Assembly (NCBI GenBank): GCA_015709575.1
Contig: CP054190.1
Location: forward strand, 682,001 to 746,000
DNA length: 64,000 bases
Source: Planctomycetia bacterium
GTDB lineage: Bacteria; Planctomycetota; Phycisphaerae; UBA1845; Fen-1342
Reading direction: 5' to 3'
In this document: positions 18,241 through 26,541 of the stretch, one piece after another
How positions within the stretch are numbered: the stretch's first letter is position 1
Layout: each line of letters opens with the position of its first letter
The notes under the pieces: generated by a model
Told to the model about the DNA's origin: nothing
Database searches by the model: none
What the model saw: only the letters and a program-made list of their open reading frames with translations
Translations under genes and position numbers: made by a program

Positions 18241-19517
18241 GTTCTCACCTGCATCTGCCGCTGACACCGCACTGGTTGCTCTGGCCGCAGCCGTGGGTAT
18301 GGCTGCTGGCGCTGCTGCCGGTGCTGCCGCCGCTGGCGTGGTGGTGGCTGCGGCACCCGCTGCGACAGCGCACGTTCCGACTGCCGGGCGTGTCGGTGCT
18401 TGCCGGGGCGGCGGGGGCCTGGCGCGGGCGGCTGATGGGCGTGCTTCCCGCGCTGCGGGTTGTGGCGCTCGCCGCGTTGATCGTGGCGGCGGCGCGGCCG
18501 CAACGGGTGAGCGAATCCAGCGTGACCTACGCAGAGGGCGTGGCGATCCAGTTCGTGCTGGACGTATCGAGCAGCATGGGCAATCCGGACCTCGATCGAC
18601 AGGCGCGGCGGTCGCGGCTGGAGATCGCGAAGGACGTGTTTCTTCGTTTCGTGAACGGCGACGGGCGCGAGCTGGCGGGGCGGCCCAACGACTTGATCGG
18701 CGTGATCACGTTCGCCCGTTATGCGGATCACGTCTGCCCGCTGACGCTTGATCGCGATGCACTCCAGAAGCTGACGCAGCCGATCGCGACGATCTCAGAG
18801 CAGCATGATCGCGCGCAGCGCGAGTTTGCCGACCTGGCGCGGCGGACTTACCCGGCGAATCCCGAGGCGCTCTATCGCGAGATGCTGCGGCGGAAATTGC
18901 TATCGAGCGAGCATCAGCCGGATCCCGGGCAGTTGCAGGCGCTGGCCGGGCAGGTCGGCGCCTCCGAGGCCGATCTGCGGGCGATGATCGGCGCGTACGC
19001 CCGTTGGGAGCAGTTCGCCCGCGAGGACGGCACGGCGATCGGCGACGGGCTGGCGCTGGCGGTCGAGCGGCTGCGCGACCTGCGCCGCGCCACCGGCAGC
19101 AACACAGAGCTGACAATCGCCAGCCGCGTGGTGGTGCTGCTGACCGACGGCGAGAACAACGCGGGCAATCTGTCGCCGAAGGAGGCTGCGGAGCTGGCCG
19201 CGCTGCACGGCATTCGCGTGTACAGCGTGCTGGTCGGGCGGGAGGAGGCGGATCGGGCCGGCGCGGCGGGCTTCGCCCGGGCGACGGAGACGCTCAGGGA
19301 AGTAGCGGAACTGTCCGGCGGGCGCTTCTTTCGGGCGCGCGACCCGCGCTCGCTGGCAAACATCTACGCGGAGATTGATCGCCTGGAGCGAACGCGCGTC
19401 GAGGAGAGAAGCTTCATCCAGATGGGTGAGTTGGCCGCGCCGTTCCTGATGGCGGCGCTGGCTTGTCTGGGGGCACAGTCGCTGCTGGGCTCGACCTGGC
19501 TCAGAAAGGCGCATTGA
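18237..19517 (+). CDS. batA: vWA-domain membrane protein, BatA-like
   Basis: 426 aa. Two N-terminal hydrophobic segments (WLLALLPVLPPLAWWWL and LRVVALAALIVAA) precede a vWA domain with the MIDAS start LDVSSSMG and LLTDGENNAG. A C-terminal transmembrane segment lies near residues 400-418. The topology TM-TM-vWA-TM is that of BatA/BatB proteins, which form an envelope complex with TPR partners. An insertion of about 80 residues inside the vWA domain (roughly 195-275, EREFADL to RWEQFARED) is larger than usual. Start overlaps the preceding stop. Confidence 0.82.
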   Translation: MSSHLHLPLTPHWLLWPQPWVWLLALLPVLPPLAWWWLRHPLRQRTFRLPGVSVLAGAAGAWRGRLMGVLPALRVVALAALIVAAARPQRVSESSVTYAEGVAIQFVLDVSSSMGNPDLDRQARRSRLEIAKDVFLRFVNGDGRELAGRPNDLIGVITFARYADHVCPLTLDRDALQKLTQPIATISEQHDRAQREFADLARRTYPANPEALYREMLRRKLLSSEHQPDPGQLQALAGQVGASEADLRAMIGAYARWEQFAREDGTAIGDGLALAVERLRDLRRATGSNTELTIASRVVVLLTDGENNAGNLSPKEAAELAALHGIRVYSVLVGREEADRAGAAGFARATETLREVAELSGGRFFRARDPRSLANIYAEIDRLERTRVEERSFIQMGELAAPFLMAALACLGAQSLLGSTWLRKAH

Positions 19518-19519
19518 TC

Positions 19520-20605
19520 GTGAACCTGTTTTCCGGCGTGGGCTTCACCAGGCCCGAAGCCCTGCACCTACTATGGCTCGTGCCGCTGGCGGCTGCCGCG
19601 TGCGCATGGGCGGTGCTTCGGCGGCGCGGGTTGCGGCTGCGGCTTGCGGATGCGCACCTGCTACCGCGCTTGGCGCCCGCGCCGGCGGCGTGGCGGGAAG
19701 CGGTCCGGGCAGTGCTGTGCTGCGGCGCGCTGACGGTTCTGGCGATTGCCGTGGCAGAGCCGCGCTGGGGCCAGGCGGAGCAGCGCATCCGAACGCGCGG
19801 CGTGGACGTGATGGTGCTGCTGGATGCCTCGCGGTCGATGCTGGCGTCGGATGTGGCGCCGTCGCGGCTGGAGCGCGCCCGGGTGGCGATCACACAGGAC
19901 TTGCTGCCGCAACTCGGCGGAGATCGCGTCGGGCTGATCGCGTTCGCCGGCGCGGCGCAGTTGCGCTGCCCGCTGACGAATGATTATGGCTTCTTCCGGC
20001 TGACGCTGGCGGATGTGCAGCCGCAGAGCATGCCGCAGGGCGGATCGCTGATCGGCGATGCGATCCGCCAGGCGAAGGATGGGTTTGATGACGCGCCGCA
20101 CACGCACAAGCTGGTGCTGCTCATTACCGACGGCGAGGATCACGACAGCTATCCGGTCGAAGCAGCGCGGAGCCTGTGGATCGAGCGGCGCATCCCGGTG
20201 ATCGCCGTGGCGCTGGGGGATGTGTCGGTCGGCGCGCCGGTGCCTTCCAGCGATCCGGGCGAGGGATTTCAGCGGTATCGCGGTGAAGTGGTGCAGAGCC
20301 GGGCGCGGTTTGACCAGTTGCGCGAGATCGCGTCGATCTCGCCCGCCCACGGCTTCGTGCCGGTCGGAACGGCCGATTTCGACCTCGGGCGCATCTATGC
20401 GGATCGCATTCTTCCAACGATTCGAGAGCAGCTCGGCGGCGAATCGGTCGCGCAGCTTCGCCCCTCGCAGTTCCATCCGTTTGCCCTGCTGGCGCTGGTG
20501 CTGGTGCTGGCGGAATTGCTGCTGCGTGACGGCCGGCCCGAGCGTGGCGCGGGCGTGAGCCGTGCCGGGGCCGGCGCTGCGCGGGCGGATCGGAGTGTTG
20601 CATGA
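19520..20605 (+). CDS. batB: vWA-domain membrane protein, BatB-like
   Basis: 361 aa if it starts at GTG 19520, two bases after the batA stop; a TTG at 19463 inside batA is in frame but less likely. It has two N-terminal membrane segments, a vWA domain with MLLDASRSML as its MIDAS motif and LLITDGEDHDS, and a C-terminal membrane segment (FALLALVLVLAELLL). It is paired with BatA and the TPR protein downstream, whose start overlaps its stop (ATGA at 20602). Confidence 0.82.
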   Translation: MNLFSGVGFTRPEALHLLWLVPLAAAACAWAVLRRRGLRLRLADAHLLPRLAPAPAAWREAVRAVLCCGALTVLAIAVAEPRWGQAEQRIRTRGVDVMVLLDASRSMLASDVAPSRLERARVAITQDLLPQLGGDRVGLIAFAGAAQLRCPLTNDYGFFRLTLADVQPQSMPQGGSLIGDAIRQAKDGFDDAPHTHKLVLLITDGEDHDSYPVEAARSLWIERRIPVIAVALGDVSVGAPVPSSDPGEGFQRYRGEVVQSRARFDQLREIASISPAHGFVPVGTADFDLGRIYADRILPTIREQLGGESVAQLRPSQFHPFALLALVLVLAELLLRDGRPERGAGVSRAGAGAARADRSVA

Positions 20606-22314
20606 GGCGACAGGCGAGTTGGTGCGCTGCGGGGAGGCGGGGTGTTATCGCCGTGGCGAGCGCGCTGCTGCTTTCTGCGCTGGCCGCAGCGGGACCGCAG
20701 GACTCGCCAGCGTCGCGCCCCGCGGAGACGAGCGATCCGCGTTCGAGCCCGGCGGCGGCCGTGCGCTCGGGCGGCGCCGGTGCGCCGGATCCGACGGCGG
20801 CCCGGGCGATGATCCACGAGGGGCGCGCCCTGTACGACCGGCAGGACTATGGCGGCGCGCTGGAGCGATTTGAGCGGGCCGCCGACCTGGCGGATGCGGC
20901 ACTTCGCCCGCTGGTGCTGCACAACGTGGCGGCGGCGCGCTACCGGCTCGGTCGCGTGTCGGAGGCGCGCGAGCTGTGGGCCCGCATTGCGTCCAGCTCG
21001 GATGTCGCGTTTGAGGCACGGGTGCGCTTCAACCTCGGGAATTGTGCCTACGCGGCGGCCTGGCAAAACCTGCAGCAGGCGCTGGATCCGAAGGCAGAGC
21101 AGCGCCGCGCGCTGCTGGAGAACGCCGTCCGCGAGCTTTCGCTCGCCATCGCCTCCTATGGCGATGCGCTGCGCCTGGATGGGGCGATCGAAGATGCGCG
21201 GGTCAACCTGGAGCTCGCGGCGCGACTGCGCCGGCAGCTTGTGCAGCGGCTGGCCGATGACTGCGACCGCGACGGGCTGCCGGACGGGGAGGCGGTTGCC
21301 GCGGGTGCGGCGCCGGACTGCAACGCCAACGGCGTTCCGGATGCGTGCGACATCGAAAGCGGCACGTCGCGGGATTGCAACGCCAACAAGATTCCGGATG
21401 AGTGCGAGGACTGCAACCAGAACGGCATACCCGATCCGCAGGACATCGAGAGCGGGACCAGCCGGGACGAGAATAAGAATTGCACGCCGGACGAGTGTGA
21501 GCAGCAACAGGATCAGCAGTCGTCGGAGGACTCGGAATCGAACGAATCGCGGAATCAGAATGAGCAGGAACAGCAGCAGGATTCTTCGAGCCAGAATCAG
21601 AATTCGAGCGATTCGCAGAATCAGAACAGCGCCAACCGCAACTCGAGCGACTCACAGAATCAGAACTCGTCGTCCGATCCGTCGCGGCAGTCGGGAGACT
21701 CGCCTAACCAGAATTCTCCGCAATCGGATGGATCGAACACGCGGCCGGGCGAGCAGCAGCCGCACGATGGCGCAGAGGGATCGGCGTCGCAATCCGAGGG
21801 GGAGGACTCCGACCGCGCGCGGAATGAGAATTCGAATGACGGCGGGAATGCGAGCGAGCGCCGCGATGATCGGCGGGAATCCGGTGAGAATTCAAACATG
21901 AATCAGTCGGAGGGCGCTCCTCCGCTCGACAGCCCGTTCAACCGGAACGGGAACGCGTCTGACGGCGATGCGTCCGCGAATCAGAACGCGGCTCCGTCGC
22001 CGGATCCATCGAACCCGGCGGATGCACGAAATGCCAACGCGTCCGACCGCCAAACGCCGAATGCGAACTCGGATCAGGCAAACGGCAACTCCGCCGGTCC
22101 TGGTGATCGTGCCGAAGGCGAGAGCGCGAACGGCGCCCAAGGCACTCCTGCTACTTCGCCGGTATCGGCGACTGGCGCGACGCGGGCCATCCAACTGACG
22201 CCGGAACAGGCCGCGCGGCTGCTTCAGAAGATTCGCGACGTGGAGCGCCAGCGACGGCAGATGAAGCTCCAGCGCGAGGCCGCCCGGTACAAGCCGGCGG
22301 AGCGGGACTGGTAG
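20602..22314 (+). CDS. batC: exported TPR protein, BatC-like, with type-3-like repeats and N/Q/S-rich tail
   Basis: 570 aa. A signal peptide (VIAVASALLLSALAAA) is followed by TPR helices at about 65-215. DCNxNGxPD calcium-type repeats follow (about 219-295; DCNANGVPDACDIESGTSRDC occurs in near-tandem copies), then about 225 residues of very low complexity made largely of N, Q, S, D and E (296-520). The conserved end LTPEQAARLLQKIRDVERQRR is like that of BatC/BatE proteins. The last position in the Bat operon supports the call. The disordered stretch and the type-3 repeats are unusual for BatC. Confidence 0.75.
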   Translation: MRRQASWCAAGRRGVIAVASALLLSALAAAGPQDSPASRPAETSDPRSSPAAAVRSGGAGAPDPTAARAMIHEGRALYDRQDYGGALERFERAADLADAALRPLVLHNVAAARYRLGRVSEARELWARIASSSDVAFEARVRFNLGNCAYAAAWQNLQQALDPKAEQRRALLENAVRELSLAIASYGDALRLDGAIEDARVNLELAARLRRQLVQRLADDCDRDGLPDGEAVAAGAAPDCNANGVPDACDIESGTSRDCNANKIPDECEDCNQNGIPDPQDIESGTSRDENKNCTPDECEQQQDQQSSEDSESNESRNQNEQEQQQDSSSQNQNSSDSQNQNSANRNSSDSQNQNSSSDPSRQSGDSPNQNSPQSDGSNTRPGEQQPHDGAEGSASQSEGEDSDRARNENSNDGGNASERRDDRRESGENSNMNQSEGAPPLDSPFNRNGNASDGDASANQNAAPSPDPSNPADARNANASDRQTPNANSDQANGNSAGPGDRAEGESANGAQGTPATSPVSATGATRAIQLTPEQAARLLQKIRDVERQRRQMKLQREAARYKPAERDW

Positions 22315-22397
22315 CGACCGAGCCGCCGTCGGCCGGCCGTGGGATTCAGGTCGATCGCGGGGAGCCCAGGGGACGGGAACACTCGCCCGATAATTGG

Positions 22398-22420
22398 CCT
22401 GCTCCTGAGTCAGGAGCGGG
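22398..22420. other. 10-bp hairpin downstream of the Bat operon
   Basis: CCTGCTCCTG, AGT loop, CAGGAGCGGG: a strong stem with a 3-nt loop (one G-T pair) about 85 bases after the batC stop. No T-run follows on either strand, so it is not a standard intrinsic terminator, but it may slow or end transcription, or protect the 3' end of the operon mRNA. Confidence 0.4.
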
Positions 22421-22576
22421 TGCGGGTCCGGTTCCACTTCAGAATTCCGAGTGACTCCCTGCCGTGAACTTGGAGAATCGACTCGCCGGAACGGATGCAG
22501 GCGTGAGGACCGGTCTGATCGCCCCGGGGCACTTTCGCCACCGCGGGGCGGGGGCCGGCCGATCAGGAGCTGTCCG

Positions 22577-24247
22577 ATGCTTCGGTTCCGAAGTTCCCGA
22601 TGGATTCGTCAGTCCCGCGTCGTGGGCGTCCTGATTGCGGCGGCCACGCCGCTGATGGCGGTTGGACAGGTCTATTCGAGCGGCGTTCTGCACGCGGCTG
22701 CCGGCGGCACAGACCTGACGCCCATCTCGTCATCGCGTCTTCGCTGCACCGATACAAGCGGCGCGGGGGGAGTGCACCTCGAAGCCCATACTTTCAGCGC
22801 CTGGGGCGGGGGCGTGAGCGCTGACCTGACACCGCTGATCGGCACGTTTTCCACGTCCGGTGAGATCAAGATCAGGTACAAGGGCTGGGACGGTACGATC
22901 AAGGGGACGCTGCGGGTGATGACGAACCCGGGCGGGGTGATCCACGAGGAGTACGATTTCTCGGCGATCGACGCCTCGGCCGTCAGTTGGAAATTGCTGG
23001 ACGAACATGACCGGGTGCTGGCTGACGGCACGGTGGCCGGCCCGGTGCTGGCCTGGACCGTGCAGGCTCCGGCAGACGCGGACTGCAACAAGTGCTTCGC
23101 GAGTATGGAGCGCGCCCCAGGCGGCGGCGGCGGTGGCGGCGGCGGGTCGGCGGGGATCATGCGTGACGCGCGACAGGGGTTCTTTGACATCGCGGTGTCC
23201 GTGAGCGGCATGGGCACTCCGCCCGTGAACGGCGTGCACAGCATTGTGGTTTCTCCGGAGCCGTGCGCCGGGTTGCCGGAAGACTGCCCGCCGACATGGC
23301 TGGACATCGCATCCTTGGAGATCGAGACGATCGGTATTCCTGAGCTGGACCTGCTGGACGCACACCTGAGTCCGTTCGGCGCGCAGTGCTACGGCGTCGG
23401 GGCGGCGCACCTGGAAGAGACGTGCGGCCCGGGCATCCCGAGCTGCGCTCCGTCGGAGCGCCGACTGGAGGTGCGCAATCTCGGGCACAGTGGTGAGGAC
23501 GGCGTTGAGATCCGCGGTCGAGCGCCCGGATCGACGTCCGGCTCGAGCGGCTCCAACGGTGGTGCGGTGGCCAAGAGCAAGAAGTGCCCGGAATGCCCGC
23601 CTGGACACGTCACTCTCATGAAGGCGTATGACGACGCGAGCACGGAAGTGATGCGCGTGATGGAGATGGAGAATCCGGCGTCTGGGGACATTGACGTGAG
23701 CGTGTCTGCCGACGGCATGGGTTCCACGCACGTGGAGGCGCTGCTGCATGACATGGGCGGCGTCGTGATCGGCGGCGCGGTGCTCTCCGCGTCGGATTCG
23801 CTGCATCACGCCGGCTGTCCGGGTGGGGCGTCGACAATGGAGTGGCGCGGCATCGTGTACGTCTACGGCGGTTGTGATGGCCCGATGGAGGTGTTTCTGC
23901 CCGGCGGCGGCTCGGTTCCGGGTGTGTCGCACGTGTCGCTGCGACCGATCGCGCCGTCGTCTCCGCGGGCGCCGGCGAGCATGGAGGTCACGAGCAACAA
24001 CCTGCACGGGATTGTGCTCAACTCGATCCAATTGCGCGCCCCGCTGCGCGGTGACATGAACTGCGACGGCATGGTGAACAATTTTGACATCGACCCGTTC
24101 GTACTGGCAATTCTGAACCAGGCCAGCTACTGGGCCGCGCACCCGGATTGCGACGTGATGAACGGCGACATCGACTACAGCGGCGCGACCAACAACTTCG
24201 ACATCGACCCGTTCGTGCAGTGCGTGTTGAACAGCGGTTGCCTCTAA
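22577..24247 (+). CDS. secreted protein of unknown function with NNFDIDPFV tail
   Basis: 556 aa. ATG 22577 is chosen for AGGAG 7 nt upstream and the signal peptide that follows ([17 protein letters not shown]). The body is not recognised. It has a Gly run (about 178-185, in GGGGGGG) and a [10 protein letters not shown] segment. The C-terminal 65 residues are the paired module [21 protein letters not shown] then [18 protein letters not shown], closely similar to those in the genes ending at 14865 and 37963. Predicted to be extracellular or cell-surface. It converges on thiE with only 8 bases between stops. Confidence 0.7.
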   Translation: MLRFRSSRWIRQSRVVGVLIAAATPLMAVGQVYSSGVLHAAAGGTDLTPISSSRLRCTDTSGAGGVHLEAHTFSAWGGGVSADLTPLIGTFSTSGEIKIRYKGWDGTIKGTLRVMTNPGGVIHEEYDFSAIDASAVSWKLLDEHDRVLADGTVAGPVLAWTVQAPADADCNKCFASMERAPGGGGGGGGGSAGIMRDARQGFFDIAVSVSGMGTPPVNGVHSIVVSPEPCAGLPEDCPPTWLDIASLEIETIGIPELDLLDAHLSPFGAQCYGVGAAHLEETCGPGIPSCAPSERRLEVRNLGHSGEDGVEIRGRAPGSTSGSSGSNGGAVAKSKKCPECPPGHVTLMKAYDDASTEVMRVMEMENPASGDIDVSVSADGMGSTHVEALLHDMGGVVIGGAVLSASDSLHHAGCPGGASTMEWRGIVYVYGGCDGPMEVFLPGGGSVPGVSHVSLRPIAPSSPRAPASMEVTSNNLHGIVLNSIQLRAPLRGDMNCDGMVNNFDIDPFVLAILNQASYWAAHPDCDVMNGDIDYSGATNNFDIDPFVQCVLNSGCL

Positions 24248-24255
24248 CTAAACGG

Positions 24256-25347
24256 CTACACTCGCAACCCACCGGCCGGAGTGCTTCCCTGCGCTTCGGC
24301 CGGCGGCGCTGCGGCCGCCTTGATCGCCGCCGCTGCGTCGCGGGGCGAACGTGCCCCGATGATGGCGCCGCACACACAGAGGATGTCCGCGCCCGCCCGC
24401 ACCGCCCGCGCCGCGTTCTCGGCATTGATCCCGCCGATGGCGACCAGCGGCAGATCAGTTCGCGTGCGGCACTGCTCGATCAGCGTGACGCCCGCCGGGG
24501 CGACCTGCGGCTTCGTGCCGCTGGAGAAGATCGCTCCCACCGCGATGTAGTCGGGACCACTCGGCAGCACCGTTTCAAACTCCGCAACGGTGTGTGTGCT
24601 CACCCCAACCAGTCCGCGCGGGCCGAGCACGCGCCGCACATCGCCCACCGGCAGATCCGCCCGCCCGACGTGTACGCCGTCCGCCCCGCAGAGTGCGGCA
24701 ATGTCCGGTCGATCGTTGATGATCAGCAACACGCCGCGCTGCGCTGTCAACTCGCGGAGGGCCGCCGCTCGGCGGACCAACTCGGCGTCGGAGAGCGACT
24801 TCTCCCGCAGTTGAATGCAATCCGCCCCACCGTCGATCGCGAGTACGGCCGTGCGGTACCAGTCATCGTGACAGAGATCGGCGGTGAGGAGGACGTACAG
24901 GCGCGCCGCCCGCAGCCGCCTGCGCGGCGCGCCGCGCAGGCGCATCGCCTGGTGCAGTGCATAGCCGCGAAAGCGGGCGTTCTCGATGATCTCCACGGCC
25001 GACGCGGTCTGCTCGAGCCGCTTGGCGTGCTCGGCGATGGAGCGCAGCGCCTCGGCCAGACGGCCGAACGCGGCATCCAGAACGGCCTCACTGCTTTCGC
25101 GGGCTAGCTCGCCGTCTGTGCGCAACTCACGACCCGGGTCGCCCTCCGCGTCGCGCGCTTCGAGCAGGGCGGCGGCGGCGGGCGCGAGCGCCGTGCGCAC
25201 CGCGTGCCGAAGCGCCTTGGCGGCGGCGGCGAAGTCGGCGTCGCGCAGGATGAAGCGCGCCTGATCCTCGATCACGCGCAGCGCCTCGGCGGCACGGTTG
25301 AGATTGGCGTCGATGACGCGCAGCGCGCCGGCTCGATCCGAGGTCAT
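24256..25347 (-). CDS. thiE: thiamine-phosphate synthase with N-terminal ThiD2-type domain
   Basis: 363 aa, about 150 longer than a plain ThiE (about 210 aa). The N-terminal domain (LRVIDANLNRAAEALRVIEDQARF) is the helical ThiD2-type domain often fused to ThiE in cyanobacteria and planctomycetes. The C-terminal barrel has QLREK, INDRPDIAALCGADGVHVG, STHT and AIGGI, the ThiE pyrophosphate- and thiazole-site motifs. It would couple HMP-pyrophosphate and thiazole phosphate to thiamine phosphate. ATG 25347 has GGAG about 6 nt upstream. No TPP riboswitch was recognised ahead of it. Confidence 0.9.
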   Translation of the reverse strand: MTSDRAGALRVIDANLNRAAEALRVIEDQARFILRDADFAAAAKALRHAVRTALAPAAAALLEARDAEGDPGRELRTDGELARESSEAVLDAAFGRLAEALRSIAEHAKRLEQTASAVEIIENARFRGYALHQAMRLRGAPRRRLRAARLYVLLTADLCHDDWYRTAVLAIDGGADCIQLREKSLSDAELVRRAAALRELTAQRGVLLIINDRPDIAALCGADGVHVGRADLPVGDVRRVLGPRGLVGVSTHTVAEFETVLPSGPDYIAVGAIFSSGTKPQVAPAGVTLIEQCRTRTDLPLVAIGGINAENAARAVRAGADILCVCGAIIGARSPRDAAAAIKAAAAPPAEAQGSTPAGGLRV

Positions 25348-25400
25348 TGAAGCTCCATCGGCCGCGGAATCACGTCGGCGAGCGCGGCCGGCGCGCGTCG

Positions 25401-25889
25401 TCAATGCGGCTCCGTGCCGTGTCGCAGCACGGCGATCATCTGCACCAGCGCGACGACTACCGGGATGCAGGTGATGAGCACGGCCGTCTTGGCGAGTCGC
25501 CGGCCGGTGGTATAGCGGCGACGGCCCACGTATTCGCAGACGAGGATAATCACCACCGTCAGCCCGAACTTATAGGCGCTGGTGCCGACGACTCCGCCAT
25601 GGCGGATGACCAGGTCCGCCAGCCAGTTGGCCTCCGACCCGCCGAGCGAGATGATCTTCCACGTGCAGATGATGTCCAGCGCCGCGAGGAACACGAACCA
25701 GATGTAGACCCACGGGTACAGCACGGGGTGGCGCAGGGACCAGGCGCCCCGCAAGCCGGGTGGAGGAAGATCGGCGGTCGGATCGTCCGCGCGTGGACCG
25801 CCCGCATCGGCGCCCGGTGGCGGAGGCGGCACGCGCAGGTAGACCAGCGTCGATGCCTGCTCGGGGGATGGATCGGATTCGCGGCTCAC
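25401..25889 (-). CDS. small membrane protein, DUF5658-like
   Basis: 162 aa with a Pro-rich cytoplasmic N-terminus (about 50 residues) and three predicted membrane segments (YIWFVFLAALDIICTW, FGLTVVIILVCEYVG, TAVLITCIPVVVALVQMIAVL). The segment LDIICTWKIISLGGSEANWLAD resembles the DUF5658 pattern. Start GTG 25889 is supported by GGGAG 8 nt upstream. It lies upstream of thiE on the same strand (53-nt gap), so the two may be cotranscribed. Function unknown. Confidence 0.65.
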   Translation of the reverse strand: MSRESDPSPEQASTLVYLRVPPPPPGADAGGPRADDPTADLPPPGLRGAWSLRHPVLYPWVYIWFVFLAALDIICTWKIISLGGSEANWLADLVIRHGGVVGTSAYKFGLTVVIILVCEYVGRRRYTTGRRLAKTAVLITCIPVVVALVQMIAVLRHGTEPH

Positions 25890-26116
25890 GGGTTCCGCTC
25901 CCGGGGAGACCGATCTTTGTTATGGCGCGTTCGCCTGGATCCATCATATGCCGGTCGAGCGAGATTCCCATACCGCTTGCGCTGGTGTGGGAGTCGCCTT
26001 CCGGGACAGGGGGGACTGGATCCCCGGAGCTGGGGTGCGAGAAAGGAGCCTCGCACAAGCGGAAGGCATGCCACGAAGACGCATGACAGAAGCAGGGCGC
26101 GTTGGCGGGTGGCAAG
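25890..26116. other. gene-free stretch left of the mobile elements
   Basis: No coding region is supported. It holds one dispersed copy of the AAGGCATGCCAC motif (26063-26074), the same sequence that occurs in the 21-bp repeats into which the nearby IS inserted. The stretch just left of 26117 is the target-side flank of the miniature element. Confidence 0.5.
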
Positions 26117-26127
26117 GGGTGGCATGC

Positions 26128-26300
26128 AACGCCGTTCACTAAGCCGCTCCTTTTTCTTTTCTGAATGCCTGTGCTTTGCGGATTTCCGCCGTGGTTGCGG
26201 TGCGGATTCTGGGGGTTGCGGGGGGTGGTTCGGTTTTCTTGTGCGGCCAATCGCGGGCGGTCTTTGGTCGTCTGCGGAGGTAGAAGTCGGGCACGGCGTT
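26128..26300 (-). mobile_element. 173-bp miniature (internally deleted) derivative of the adjacent IS
   Basis: Bounded by AACGCCGTTCAC (26128-26139) at one end and, at the other, AACGCCGT read on the minus strand (26300-26293). It is flanked on both sides by the identical 11-bp sequence GGGTGGCATGC (26117-26127 and 26301-26311), a clean target duplication. From 26128 to 26298 it is the reverse complement of the right end of the full IS (27701-27871) with only two mismatches. The size fits exactly a 1291-bp deletion between two CGCCGT hexamers of the full element (26410 and 27701). It keeps the last codons of the transposase only, so it is non-autonomous. Confidence 0.88.
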
Positions 26301-26386
26301 GGGTGGCATGCTCTCGTTGTACTCAGCGTGAGCATGCAGCGGAGGTTTGGTGTGCCATCCAGCGCGCCTTGCATGCCTACGCGGAG

Positions 26387-26407
26387 TACCGCGAAGGCAT
26401 GCCACCC
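26387..26407 (+). repeat. 21-bp repeat unit, left copy, including IS target duplication
   Basis: TACCGCGAAGGCATGCCACC plus one further C. Its last 11 bases, GCATGCCACCC (26397-26407), are the left target duplication of the full-length IS. Joined to 27883-27903 by removing the IS and one duplication, it forms two tandem 21-bp units that differ at one base. Confidence 0.8.
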
Positions 26408-26495
26408 AACGCCGTTCACCAATCGCCCGATAGTCGGCTCATAAGTCTTTGTGATTCATGGTAGTTATAGCGGGTGTATGGCGCGCCAAATTGAA

Positions 26496-26539
26496 CGGCC
26501 TCCGTTAGGCTTTGGTTTCCACCAAGCAAACGGAGGCCG
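26496..26539 (+). promoter_or_regulatory. hairpin sequestering the transposase ribosome-binding site
   Basis: CGGCCTCCGTT (26496-26506) pairs perfectly with AACGGAGGCCG (26529-26539), with a smaller inner stem (TTGGT with ACCAA) around a TTCC loop. The 3' arm contains the Shine-Dalgarno GGAGG (26532-26536) for the ATG at 26542. Such structures in several IS elements block translation from transcripts that enter from outside; that role is inferred here. Confidence 0.65.
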
Positions 26540-26541
26540 CG

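Noticed and set aside
22398..22420. Intrinsic terminator of the Bat operon
   Set aside because: The stem is strong but no T-run follows on either strand, so it is listed only as a hairpin.
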